Source: a bacterium
GTDB taxonomy: Bacteria > Myxococcota_A > Bradymonadia > Bradymonadales > Bradymonadaceae
Direction: 5' to 3'
Length of the DNA stretch: 64,000 nt
NCBI GenBank assembly: GCA_030427705.1
Contig: JAUIBR010000038.1
Span: 1 to 64,000, forward strand
Shown: positions 51,687 to 60,718 of the stretch, in pieces
How positions within the stretch are numbered: the first letter of the stretch is position 1
Layout: every line of letters begins with the position of its first letter
Program-made: the position numbers and the translations under genes
Notes under the pieces: model-generated
Database searches by the model: none
Told to the model about the DNA's origin: nothing
The model's input: the letters and a program-made list of their open reading frames with translations, nothing else

Positions 51687-53960
51687 CTACAACGGGTTGA
51701 TTTCCCCAAGCTGCTTGGCGAACTCCAATGGATCGCTTGTCGGGAGCTTGCAGACCGAGTTCCGACAGACATACGCGGTGGGTTGCCCTTTCCTCGCCTT
51801 CTTGGCTTTTGCCCATGGCACGCTCGTGGAGAGGTGATCGACTCCCGCCTCCGGTACGGTCACATGCACGAGGTTTGGGTAGTATTTCTGCGAGATCACG
51901 GGTGTCAGCGCGTCTTCGGAACCATCAGGCAATACCACGACAACCTCCTTCGCGAGGTCCTGACGAAAATCGAGAGCAACCATCATCATCGGCATTTGCC
52001 CACCACCACGGTTGAGAACGTCTCCAAATCCTTCAAAGAGAGACTTCAAACGCGAGTCATAGTCATCATCAAGCGTGGCCTTGTGCAGTCGCGCCAGGCT
52101 GTACGCACCGTACGAGTTCGGCGACGGAATGGCGCCATCAAATGCCGGCCTTGTACGGGCCAACAGCGATTCTGATGCACCTGTTCCGGTGCGGAAATAA
52201 CCACCGCGTTGATCCCAAAAACGAGTATCCAACGTTTTCTGCAGGCCTTTGGCCGCTTCCAGCCACCTCGTATCCCCAGATAACTGAAAAAGCTCGATGA
52301 GGCCTGAAATGACAAATACGTAGTCATCCGAGAATCCAACCGGTCCTGCCTCGCCGCCAGTGCGGCTGCGCAAAAGTAGCCCATCTTGCATGAATTCGCT
52401 GGTCAGCAGCGCCCCTAGCTTCAATGCAGCATCGCGCCAGGTCTGCTCGCCAAACACAAAAGCTGCGCGAGAAAGCGCTTCCAACGCCAATCCGTTCCAT
52501 CCCGAAATCAGCTTCGTGTCGACGTGCGGGTACTCGCGTTTCTGACGCGCCGACAGAAGCTTGGTTTGCGCGCTTGCGCGGAGTTCGGAAAAGGTTGTGG
52601 CGTCCAACTGGTCTTTGTTTTTGGCTACACGCAGAACCGTTCGTCCTTCGAAATTTTGAACGCCTAGTCCCCAATGAGCCTCCGCAAACGCCAGCTCTTC
52701 AGGCGTAAGTACTGTCGCAGCTTCTTCTTTGGTCCATGTGAAGTAGGTGCCTTCCTCGCCCTCCCCTTGCGCATCGCTCGCGGCCCAGAATGCCCCGGTC
52801 GGGTCCTGCATCTCTCGCAGCAGGTACGTGAGCGTCTCGTAGACAACGCGCTTGTAGACTGGGTTGCGGGTGGCAAGCCACGCATCAGTGTAGACGAGGA
52901 CGAGTTGGGCGTTGTCGTAGAGCATCTTCTCGAAATGTGGGACCGTCCAATTACGGTCGACCGTATAGCGATGGAAACCCCCGCCAATCTGGTCATAGAT
53001 TCCGCCGGCCGCCATCTCGTCTAGCGTCTTGAACACCATTTTTCGCGCGACATCCGGTTTCTTCGCGCGATTCTGGAAACGCAAGAGCAGCCGCAATCGC
53101 GACGGCATTGGGAATTTATTGCGGGCGCCCCATCCACCGCTCGAATCATCAAATGCCCGTGAATACTGTTCAACCGCGCGATGTAACGACGCAATGGGGT
53201 TACGAATCTGGCCCGTTTTCGCTGCCTCCAACTCTGCTCGCAGCTGTTTAGACAAGGCCTCGCCCTTTGCCGCAATGGCTTCCGGTGAGGTCTGATACTC
53301 CGCTGCCAATTCCTTCAGCAAATCCAGAAATCCCTTCTTTGCGCCCCGATCACCGGCACGCGCAGGAAAATACGTGCCCCCCATAAACGGCGCGCCTTCT
53401 GGAGTCAGCCAAACGGTTGTTGGCCACCCCGCCGACCCACTCATCGCTCGCACCGCAGACATGTAGATTTCGTCGATATCGGGACGTTCTTCGCGGTCGA
53501 CCTTGATGGCGATGTAATTGGCATTCATGAAGGTCGCGATTTCCACGTCCTCGAAGCTCTCGTGCTCCATGACGTGGCACCAATGGCAGGTTGAATACCC
53601 GATGCTAAGCAGGATGGGCCGATTCAGCTGTTTCGCCTTCGCGAAGGCAGCATCGCCCCATGGGTGCCAATCAACCGGATTAAACGCATGTTGTCGCAGG
53701 TAAGGGCTGGACTCCAAGATCAACCGATTGGTGTACGACGGTTGGCCGTCATCACCTTTGTGCCTGGTACGAAGCTCCAACCCCCCAGCCATCGCGGATT
53801 CGCGTTGTGTATCGATTTTGGACAGCAAATCCTTCGACATCGACGGCGCGCCCGGGAGCCCGGATTCCACACCTTCTTCTTGCGCAGGCACGTCAGCAGA
53901 AGGCCGAGCGCTGTCGCAACTAAGAAGTAGGATGGCACAAATGCAGACAAGAAATCGCAT
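51687..53960 (-). CDS. DUF255/YyaL-like thioredoxin-fold lipoprotein
   Basis: The product has 757 residues. The signal peptide ends LLLSC (Cys15), unusual for this normally cytosolic family. Residues 70-235 are the N-terminal thioredoxin-like domain ([24 protein letters not shown] and [18 protein letters not shown]125/C128). The rest is an (alpha/alpha)6 barrel with [30 protein letters not shown] and [12 protein letters not shown]. The human homologue is SPATA20; the biochemical role is not settled. The lipidated form suggests a periplasmic or surface role. Confidence 0.9.
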   Translation of the reverse strand: MRFLVCICAILLLSCDSARPSADVPAQEEGVESGLPGAPSMSKDLLSKIDTQRESAMAGGLELRTRHKGDDGQPSYTNRLILESSPYLRQHAFNPVDWHPWGDAAFAKAKQLNRPILLSIGYSTCHWCHVMEHESFEDVEIATFMNANYIAIKVDREERPDIDEIYMSAVRAMSGSAGWPTTVWLTPEGAPFMGGTYFPARAGDRGAKKGFLDLLKELAAEYQTSPEAIAAKGEALSKQLRAELEAAKTGQIRNPIASLHRAVEQYSRAFDDSSGGWGARNKFPMPSRLRLLLRFQNRAKKPDVARKMVFKTLDEMAAGGIYDQIGGGFHRYTVDRNWTVPHFEKMLYDNAQLVLVYTDAWLATRNPVYKRVVYETLTYLLREMQDPTGAFWAASDAQGEGEEGTYFTWTKEEAATVLTPEELAFAEAHWGLGVQNFEGRTVLRVAKNKDQLDATTFSELRASAQTKLLSARQKREYPHVDTKLISGWNGLALEALSRAAFVFGEQTWRDAALKLGALLTSEFMQDGLLLRSRTGGEAGPVGFSDDYVFVISGLIELFQLSGDTRWLEAAKGLQKTLDTRFWDQRGGYFRTGTGASESLLARTRPAFDGAIPSPNSYGAYSLARLHKATLDDDYDSRLKSLFEGFGDVLNRGGGQMPMMMVALDFRQDLAKEVVVVLPDGSEDALTPVISQKYYPNLVHVTVPEAGVDHLSTSVPWAKAKKARKGQPTAYVCRNSVCKLPTSDPLEFAKQLGEINPL

Positions 53961-53986
53961 AGGCCTGATGTATCAGATTTGAGGAG

Positions 53987-55909
53987 TTACGGCAGTGGAA
54001 GAACGCGCTGAAGATAACGCATGTTCTTGTCGCTGAACTTCGCAGGCCCAAAGCCATCGAGCTCAGCCCGCTCCTCAAAAGGACGATCAGAACCGGCATC
54101 CATGATGAGCGAATCGCCAGGTGGATCATTGTGGAAACGCTCGTCGAAGCCCGCGACGCTCTCAGGGAAATGCGCGAGTCCTAGCGAATGCCCAATCTCG
54201 TGGGAGGCTGTGTGTCCGGTGAGATTTCCAATCAACTCAATCGCCGTGCGAACTGCCGCGGCGCGAGAGCCTTCGAGTTCATCAGGCTCAACGGGACGAC
54301 CGCCCAATGCGGGCATGAAGGGTCCAAGATAGGCGTCAAATGACTCAGACGTCCCGAAGTTGTCCGGAAACAGTGTTGGGCTAAATGCGATGAATGACTC
54401 GATGAAAACACCGCCGTACGGCAGGTATCCCGCAGTCTGAGAATGCCGATTCACGCCCCCGAGATAGTCTGCCAGGTACAGATTGCCGATGTCTTTACCG
54501 CCATCGTTGAACGAGTTGTCATATCCAAAGTTCAGCAGACCGCTTGGGTCAGGACCACCAATCTCGATGGTGGTGTAGTCAATGAAATCACCGGGTGGCG
54601 AATCGCGAAACTCCACGTGGGTGCCCGTATAGTCGCGGCTCAACACGTAGTGGACACGGTCTCGGACCTCTTGTTCTACGTTCTGGAGTCCATACTGCGT
54701 GAGGGCCTTCGAGAAGCCCGGAAGATATCGCAGATACACAATCTGTTTCGTCGGAAGGACCCGGAAGGTGCCGGTCCAAGACTCACCGACCTGCTCTGTC
54801 TGTGCGTCAAACAGCACAGGCGTGATGCTACCTGAAAATCTGCCCGGTGCTGCGCCGAGCCCAGTCAGACTGCCATTCTCTGTAATCTCGTACCAAACGT
54901 CTTGTTCAATCGTAGACTCGGAAACCACACGGAAAGGAACCTTCACAAACGCGCTCGCGCCTTGGAATGTCTGCGTTGGCAACTCCGGGTCGTCGAAATC
55001 GAATGTGCCTTCAAACAGCATGTACATGCCAACTTCCAGGTTCGAATCGGTAGGCACAAAGCCGCGCCCAAACACAGAAATCTTCTGACCGCGGCTTCCT
55101 CCATCGGGCGTCAGTGTCTCAATTCGCGTTTGCTTCAAGGTGACCGCAAAGTCGTGTGTCGTCCCTTCGAACGTCTCGCCGGTATTCAGCTCGCTCTCGA
55201 ACCGAATTCGCCCATCAAACTCACCGAGCCGCACGCCGAAGACCGCCGGGCTAATCGGCAGGAAACCGGTTGTCCGAGTGTCGAAATCGACTGGAATTCG
55301 GGCGTTGTTCACCGGGCGCGATGAACCATCCTCGTAAGTCATGGACCCAGATTCGACCACCGCCCACGTTGTGCCCTCTTCCGGTCGCAAAAAACCGCTG
55401 CCTTCGATTGGGACAAGCTCATTGACGTATGCATCCAGATTGGTGGGGACCGTCGTCATCTCAGGAGGGAACTCCGATTGAAACTTCAGGTCGACGCCGT
55501 TGATGTACGAGCGGCCAAAGGTGCCAATCTGATCATCAAGTTCGATTCGGATGTTCCCAGTAAAATCGATCGTGGGATCTGGCCCCAGATTCTGCCACAG
55601 GCCGTCGAACACCCGCACACGCACAACCAGGTCGCCCCCTTCCTCCAGGCGACTGACGGGCACGTAGTACTCATCTTTGAAGAGCACCCCGCCACCGATA
55701 TCGCCCGAGAAGCTGACAAGTGCGCCGGTCGACTCTCGGTTGGAAGTATTGAGGACCTGAAACTGCAGAATCGACGACGGAACGACCAATTCCTGCGCAA
55801 ACATCGCCGAGTATTCGACGACTTTTCGGGTCTGCCGGTCTTCGTTGTCTGCCTCCGCACAGCCCGCAGCCAGGAGCGCTGCGAGTAAGATGAACGCTGC
55901 TCGTCTCAC
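53987..55909 (-). CDS. Metzincin-like zinc metalloprotease lipoprotein
   Basis: The product has 640 residues. The signal peptide ends LAAGC (Cys17). Beta-rich repeats with IPT/TIG-like phrases (TPDGGSRGQKISVFGRGFVPT) fill most of the chain. The C-terminal part holds a full zinc site, HEIGHSLGLAH (about 570-580), with a Met-turn-like SLIMDAG downstream. This is the metzincin pattern HExxHxxGxxH. Likely secreted or surface protease. Its ATG overlaps the stop of the upstream paralogue by four bases, so the two are coupled. Confidence 0.8.
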   Translation of the reverse strand: MRRAAFILLAALLAAGCAEADNEDRQTRKVVEYSAMFAQELVVPSSILQFQVLNTSNRESTGALVSFSGDIGGGVLFKDEYYVPVSRLEEGGDLVVRVRVFDGLWQNLGPDPTIDFTGNIRIELDDQIGTFGRSYINGVDLKFQSEFPPEMTTVPTNLDAYVNELVPIEGSGFLRPEEGTTWAVVESGSMTYEDGSSRPVNNARIPVDFDTRTTGFLPISPAVFGVRLGEFDGRIRFESELNTGETFEGTTHDFAVTLKQTRIETLTPDGGSRGQKISVFGRGFVPTDSNLEVGMYMLFEGTFDFDDPELPTQTFQGASAFVKVPFRVVSESTIEQDVWYEITENGSLTGLGAAPGRFSGSITPVLFDAQTEQVGESWTGTFRVLPTKQIVYLRYLPGFSKALTQYGLQNVEQEVRDRVHYVLSRDYTGTHVEFRDSPPGDFIDYTTIEIGGPDPSGLLNFGYDNSFNDGGKDIGNLYLADYLGGVNRHSQTAGYLPYGGVFIESFIAFSPTLFPDNFGTSESFDAYLGPFMPALGGRPVEPDELEGSRAAAVRTAIELIGNLTGHTASHEIGHSLGLAHFPESVAGFDERFHNDPPGDSLIMDAGSDRPFEERAELDGFGPAKFSDKNMRYLQRVLPLP

Positions 55910-57861
55910 GGTTCTGGAAGAATCTCGAGAAGGTAGTCCATGTTGCGCTGGTTGAACTTCGCTGGCCCCAAGCCATTGATTTCGGCTCGTTCTTCGAACG
56001 GGCGCTCACCACCTGAATCCATAATCGCATTGTCGCCAGGCAGTCGGTTGTGGAACGCCTCACCAGGTCGTACGCGGTCTGCAGGATAGAATGCCAATCC
56101 CAACGAGTGGCCGATTTCATGCGAGACCGTGTTTCCAACGACGCTGCCAACCATGTTCACAGCCTCTTGAATCTGATCCGCACGTGGTCCAGATGGCCAT
56201 TCGGTGCCGCGAACCGGCTTCCCGTCCAATGCCGGCATGAACGGCCCCAGAATGCGGTCGAACTCTTCAGATGCATCTTCGTTTTCAGGAGTCAGGCGCT
56301 TGCTGAAGTAGTCGAACGACTCGATGAAGACCCCGCCGTAGGGCGTATCAAATTGGTCCGCGCTGTTTGCGTTCACACCGCCCAGATAGTCACCAAGGAA
56401 GACGTTATCCGTGTCTTTGCACTTCTGCGACTGCACGTTGCAGGTGTTGTCGTAACCGAATTTATTGCCGCCCGTTGGGTCGGGACCGCCAATCTCAATC
56501 GTGGCGTAATCCAAGAACTCGGTCGGCTGCACATCGACAAATTCGACATGAACGCCCTCGTAGTCCCGGTTAACGACCTCTTTGATACGTCGGCGAACTT
56601 CGAACTCCACGTTCTGAATGCCGTACTTCTCGAGCGCTTTTGAAAACGCCGGCAAGTACTTCAGGAACACCACCTGTTTGTCGGGCAGGATGCGGAATGT
56701 GGTCGGCACTGGCAATCCAGTCTGCTCGCCGTATTGGTCGAAGAGCACTGGCGTGATGGTCCCCGAAAAGACCCCGGGTTCCGCGCCCAATCCGTACAGC
56801 TCCAAATCCTGAATCTCATACCAAACGGCCATTTCGGCCCGCTCTTCGTCCAACACACGGTCAGGCGCACGGACGATGACGTTCTCGCCGGTAAGGTCCA
56901 GAGCACCGCCTCGGTCGTAGGCGAGTTCACCATTGAACTCGAGCAACATGCCGTAGCCGCCCTCATCACTCGTCGGGATGAAGCCGCGGCCATTCATCGT
57001 AATCTTCTGCCCCCGCGAACCCGCATCGGGCGTAATCGACCCCAAGAACGACTCCTGCAGCGTGACGTCAAACGCAGCCTGGCTGTTACCGGCAAACTTC
57101 TGTCCGTTTCGAAGCTCCGTCTCAAACGTCAACGAGCCCGTGAAATCGGCCAATTGAACGCCAAACACGCCCGCATCAATGGGAAAAAACGCGTTCTGTC
57201 GGTCATCAAAAATCAGGGCGACCTTTTCGTTCGTCAGGTCACGTTCACCCAGCGTCGTGTCCGTGTACGTCAACGTGCCCGTGACGATAGCCCAGGTCGT
57301 TCCCTCTTCTGGACGCACAAAATTCTCGCCGGTCACACCGATGTGTTGGTTCACAAAATACAGGCCTGAAGCCACGTTTCCCACGTTTGGCGTGACGTCC
57401 GATTGAAACTGCAACTCTTGGTCGCCCAAGGAACCCTGGGCCAGGACGCCAATCTCGTCGGTCAAACGAATCGAAATCGTACCGATGAAGACGGCATTGG
57501 GGGACGGATCGATTTCAGCCCATACCTGAGCGTCCACGGGAACTTCAACGATGATATTGCCCTGGTCGCCTTCACGGCCTGGCTCATCAACAAACGTCAC
57601 GATGTCCACGTCTGCGCCCGTTCCCGAACGCCCCGTGAAGGTCACCTCAGCCGCTTGGGCAACGATGCGCTCCGTGCCCAACAATCGGAACGACAGCACC
57701 GATGTCGGGTACACGACATCCTGCTCAAACTCGACGATGAGGTCGAGCGAGACGCGGTCTGTCTGATTATTCGATGTATTTTCTGCTTCCGACGCGCACC
57801 CAGTCGCGAGCGCGACGAGGACAAACATCAGGAAGACCATGGGGTTTCGCATGTTTTCCAC
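55906..57861 (-). CDS. Metzincin-like lipoprotein with altered third zinc ligand
   Basis: The product has 651 residues and is a clear paralogue of the next gene over its full length (VSLDLIVEFEQ..., TPDAGSRGQKITMNGRGFIPT, EIGGPDPTG, PYGGVFIESF, RPFEERAEINGLGPAKF). GTG 57861 is used, with ggagg 11 nt upstream; ATG 57852 is an alternative. The signal peptide ends ATGC. The zinc motif reads HEIGHSLGLAF: the first two His and the Glu are present but the third His is Phe. Activity may therefore be lost or changed. It is translationally coupled to the intact paralogue. Confidence 0.8.
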   Translation of the reverse strand: MENMRNPMVFLMFVLVALATGCASEAENTSNNQTDRVSLDLIVEFEQDVVYPTSVLSFRLLGTERIVAQAAEVTFTGRSGTGADVDIVTFVDEPGREGDQGNIIVEVPVDAQVWAEIDPSPNAVFIGTISIRLTDEIGVLAQGSLGDQELQFQSDVTPNVGNVASGLYFVNQHIGVTGENFVRPEEGTTWAIVTGTLTYTDTTLGERDLTNEKVALIFDDRQNAFFPIDAGVFGVQLADFTGSLTFETELRNGQKFAGNSQAAFDVTLQESFLGSITPDAGSRGQKITMNGRGFIPTSDEGGYGMLLEFNGELAYDRGGALDLTGENVIVRAPDRVLDEERAEMAVWYEIQDLELYGLGAEPGVFSGTITPVLFDQYGEQTGLPVPTTFRILPDKQVVFLKYLPAFSKALEKYGIQNVEFEVRRRIKEVVNRDYEGVHVEFVDVQPTEFLDYATIEIGGPDPTGGNKFGYDNTCNVQSQKCKDTDNVFLGDYLGGVNANSADQFDTPYGGVFIESFDYFSKRLTPENEDASEEFDRILGPFMPALDGKPVRGTEWPSGPRADQIQEAVNMVGSVVGNTVSHEIGHSLGLAFYPADRVRPGEAFHNRLPGDNAIMDSGGERPFEERAEINGLGPAKFNQRNMDYLLEILPEP

Positions 57862-57924
57862 TTTGGTAACTACCTCCCCAAAACAATCCTGAATTGTCCG
57901 ACTAAGGTCAAGCGTCGCCGGATG

Positions 57925-58752
57925 TTATGAACGGTTGCCGCCGCGACCGCCACTGCGTCCGCCGCCTTTGTTGCCGCCACTGCGACCTCCGCGTCCACCG
58001 CCGCGTCCGCCTTTGCGATCGTCACGACGTCCACCTTTGCTGCCGCCGCGACCGCCGCTGCGTCCGCCACGATCTCCTCGATCGTCGCGCCGTGGGCGAG
58101 GTTTTGGCTTGGGCGAGTTGCCAAGTTGGACTGCCCAGCAACGACCGCCGAGCAGTGCTTCGACAAGGTCTTCTTGCTTGGTCAGCTTGGATTCGAAGAA
58201 CGTCCCGTAGCGACCAAGCGCGGCGGCGTCTCCGCTCGGATCCGTTCCACCAACAGTAGGCACGTTCATGAATGCCGCAGCTTCAATTGCAAAGTCGCAC
58301 TGAAGTTGTTTTGCACGCGTGTTGAAGACTTCAACCGCACAGATTCCATCCATGCGGAAGATGTTGTCGCCCATATTGTGTGGGATCGACAGGTCGTATG
58401 GCCGTGCCGCCACGACAACGCCACCGATTTCCTGGAACATCGAGATAACGACCTCGGCTGGAGGTGTGGTCACCTCCGTCACCCGGCGCCATTCTTCGGC
58501 CAGATAGAAATCGTCAATCGACGGAGCAAACCCCAAGAGGATTCCGCGCGTCGTTGGAATCTCAACACCAATGAATCCCTGAATCTTGTGCTTTTTGCAG
58601 GCTGCCAGCGCTTCCTTGCAGTGCGCCGTCGACAACGTTTCGCAGAACGCAACGCCGTCAAAACCGGCATCGGCTGCGTTCTTTGCAATCTGGTCTGCGG
58701 AAAACTTGGTACCTGGGCTGCGAGACGATTTCGCGTGAATATCAATTAGCAT
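57925..58752 (-). CDS. PHP-domain protein with RGG-rich tail
   Basis: The product has 275 residues. Residues 1-215 follow the PHP metallohydrolase layout: N-terminal MLIDIHAKSSRS, GFDGVAFCETLS, GFIGVEIPTTRG, GGVVVAARP, VEVFNTRA, and GGTDPSGDAAALGRYGT near the end. The usual first HxH reads HAK, and other metal ligands look incomplete, so catalysis is doubtful. Residues 220-275 are a Gly/Arg-rich tail with many RGG and GGR units, a motif that binds RNA in other proteins. It ends shortly before the metalloprotease operon and follows fxsA. Confidence 0.75.
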   Translation of the reverse strand: MLIDIHAKSSRSPGTKFSADQIAKNAADAGFDGVAFCETLSTAHCKEALAACKKHKIQGFIGVEIPTTRGILLGFAPSIDDFYLAEEWRRVTEVTTPPAEVVISMFQEIGGVVVAARPYDLSIPHNMGDNIFRMDGICAVEVFNTRAKQLQCDFAIEAAAFMNVPTVGGTDPSGDAAALGRYGTFFESKLTKQEDLVEALLGGRCWAVQLGNSPKPKPRPRRDDRGDRGGRSGGRGGSKGGRRDDRKGGRGGGRGGRSGGNKGGGRSGGRGGNRS

Positions 58753-58780
58753 CTAAACAATCTCTTTTTCCGGCGTGTCG

Positions 58781-59227
58781 TCAGGGTGTGATGTCGATGA
58801 CATCATCTTCAATCGTGTTCTTCGTGCCGGGGTAACTCATATCTACAACGGTAAACGACGGCTTCTCTAACATCTTTACGAAACGTTTTCGAGCTAGATT
58901 ACGCACAGGTGCGCGAGTTGCTGGAATCAGGAACAACATTCCAGCGAAGTCCGTCAAAACACCTGGAGTGATGAGAAGCGTGCATGCGATTAGAATCAGA
59001 AGCCCATCCAACAGACTGTCGCCAGGCAACTGGCCTGACGCAAGGTCGTCCTTGATGGCTTTCCAAGCCGCCAAACCTTGCCGCTTTCCAAGCCATGCGC
59101 CGACAGCACCGGTGAGCACCACGATCGCGATCGTAGGAATCACTCCAATCTGCTGACCCAATGGAATGAGCAAAAGCAGCTCAATGAGTGGGATAATCGT
59201 AAAGGCTAAGAATAGTTTGGCGATCAC
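58781..59227 (-). CDS. FxsA-family membrane protein
   Basis: The product has 148 residues. The family pattern is clear: FLAFTIIPLIELLLLIPLGQQIG (first helix), IAIVVLTGAVGAWLGKRQGLAAW, and LLDGLLILIACTLLITPGVLTDFAGMLFLIPATR. Four short helices form a small inner-membrane protein. In Escherichia coli FxsA suppresses exclusion of phage T7 when overproduced; normal role is unclear. It lies 28 bp upstream of the PHP gene on the same strand. Confidence 0.9.
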   Translation of the reverse strand: MIAKLFLAFTIIPLIELLLLIPLGQQIGVIPTIAIVVLTGAVGAWLGKRQGLAAWKAIKDDLASGQLPGDSLLDGLLILIACTLLITPGVLTDFAGMLFLIPATRAPVRNLARKRFVKMLEKPSFTVVDMSYPGTKNTIEDDVIDITP

Positions 59228-59311
59228 TTGTGTCCTCCGGACTTCATCGCGGCAAACCTACGGGCATCATCCGCGAATTCAAGTGATAGAGATGCAATCG
59301 CGCGAAAAACA

Positions 59312-60583
59312 CTACTTCGGTTCGATAACTTCGATCCCGTTCATGTACTTTCGAAGCGCCTCAGGCACCGTCACGCTGCCATCTTCGTTCTGATAGTACT
59401 CAAGCAGCGGAATGAGAATCCGCGGACTTGCGACCATCGTGTTGTTCAACGTGTAGCAGTGCTGAATTTTGCCATTCTCGTCGCGGTAGCGAATCGCGGA
59501 GCGACGCGCCTGGTACTCATAAAGCGAAGAGCAGGAGTGCGTTTCGAAATACCCATCGCGCGATGGCATCCAGGTTTCCACTTCGTGCTTCAGGACCTGA
59601 CCCAAACCAATCTCGCCCGTGCATGCTAGAGCAACACGGTATGGCAACTTGAGGCGCTGCATCAACGTCTCAGCATTGCCAAGGATGAACTCATGGTGAG
59701 AGCGAGACTCTTCAGGGTCCGCCTTGCAGATGACCACCTGTTCGACCTTCGTAAACTGGTGCACGCGGTAGACGCCACGCGTGTCCCGCCCTGCACTTCC
59801 AGCCTCACGACGGAAACATGACGAGTGGCCAGCAACTCGAATTGGCAGATCAGCCTCTTCGAAAATCTGGTCCCGATGCATCGAAACAAGGAACACTTCG
59901 CTGGTCCCAACCAAGAACTTGTCGTCTTTCGTCAGGTTGTAGGTGTCCTCTTGTCCGTACGGGAAGAAACCGGTCCCCGTCATGGCGTTTTCGTTCACCA
60001 TGAGTGGCCCAAGAATCATCTCGAAGCCGTTCTCGACCAGAATATCTGCCGCCAAGCGCGTGACCGCCATTTCCAGAAGTGCACCGGCACCGCGCAACAG
60101 ATACGAGCGAGCACCAGCAAACTTAATGGCGTTGTCCTTGTCGATGATGCCCAGCAAGTTACCCAGCTCTTCGTGATCTTTCGGCGTGAAGTTGAACTCA
60201 CGCTTCTCACCAACGTACCGGAGCACCTTGTTGTCCTCGTCTGTCTCGCCGATCGGAACTTCCGGAAGCGCGACATTCGGAACCATGAGCATGAGCGCTT
60301 CATACTCATCCTTAATGGTCTCAAGCTCTTCTTCGATTTCCTGAACCCGAGCTTTCAGCGTCTTTCCTTCCTCGATAAGTGCGGGACGGTCTTCGTTACT
60401 CGCCTTCGGGATAGATGCTGCGACTTCGTTTCGTCGGGAGCGGACCTGCTCGGTTTCATGAATGAGGTTTCGGCGGGATTCGTCGAGCTCCAGCAAGCGA
60501 TCGATGTCGACATCGAACATCTTGTCTTTGGCTCCCTTCTTCACCAGCTCTGCATTGTCACGAATGAACTTGATATCAAGCAT
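59312..60583 (-). CDS. serS: Seryl-tRNA synthetase
   Basis: The product has 423 residues, from ATG 60583 (MLDIKFIRDN) with ggag upstream. The N-terminal coiled coil that binds the long variable arm of tRNA-Ser spans about residues 27-100. Class II motifs follow: motif 2 in HSSCFRREAGSAGRDTRGVYRVHQFTKVE and motif 3 near the end (YTLNNTMVASPRILIPLLEYYQNEDG). It charges serine onto tRNA-Ser and tRNA-Sec. It is not obviously in an operon with its neighbours. Confidence 0.98.
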   Translation of the reverse strand: MLDIKFIRDNAELVKKGAKDKMFDVDIDRLLELDESRRNLIHETEQVRSRRNEVAASIPKASNEDRPALIEEGKTLKARVQEIEEELETIKDEYEALMLMVPNVALPEVPIGETDEDNKVLRYVGEKREFNFTPKDHEELGNLLGIIDKDNAIKFAGARSYLLRGAGALLEMAVTRLAADILVENGFEMILGPLMVNENAMTGTGFFPYGQEDTYNLTKDDKFLVGTSEVFLVSMHRDQIFEEADLPIRVAGHSSCFRREAGSAGRDTRGVYRVHQFTKVEQVVICKADPEESRSHHEFILGNAETLMQRLKLPYRVALACTGEIGLGQVLKHEVETWMPSRDGYFETHSCSSLYEYQARRSAIRYRDENGKIQHCYTLNNTMVASPRILIPLLEYYQNEDGSVTVPEALRKYMNGIEVIEPK

Positions 60584-60663
60584 GTCACTACTCCGATTCA
60601 ACGGCGCAATATGCGCTCCAAGGCGCGTTTAACACATGCTCGCGCGCGTTTACAGACCTGAAA

Positions 60664-60697
60664 TAAAAAGGCCGACCTCGAAATCGAGGTCGGCCTT
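60664..60697 (-). terminator. Terminator of the beta-propeller gene
   Basis: AAGGCCGACCTCG (60668-60680) pairs perfectly with CGAGGTCGGCCTT (60685-60697). Leftward it is followed by TTTTATTTC, just after the stop of the gene at 60719. Confidence 0.9.
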
Positions 60698-60718
60698 GGA
60701 ATCTCTAGACTTCCGAGA

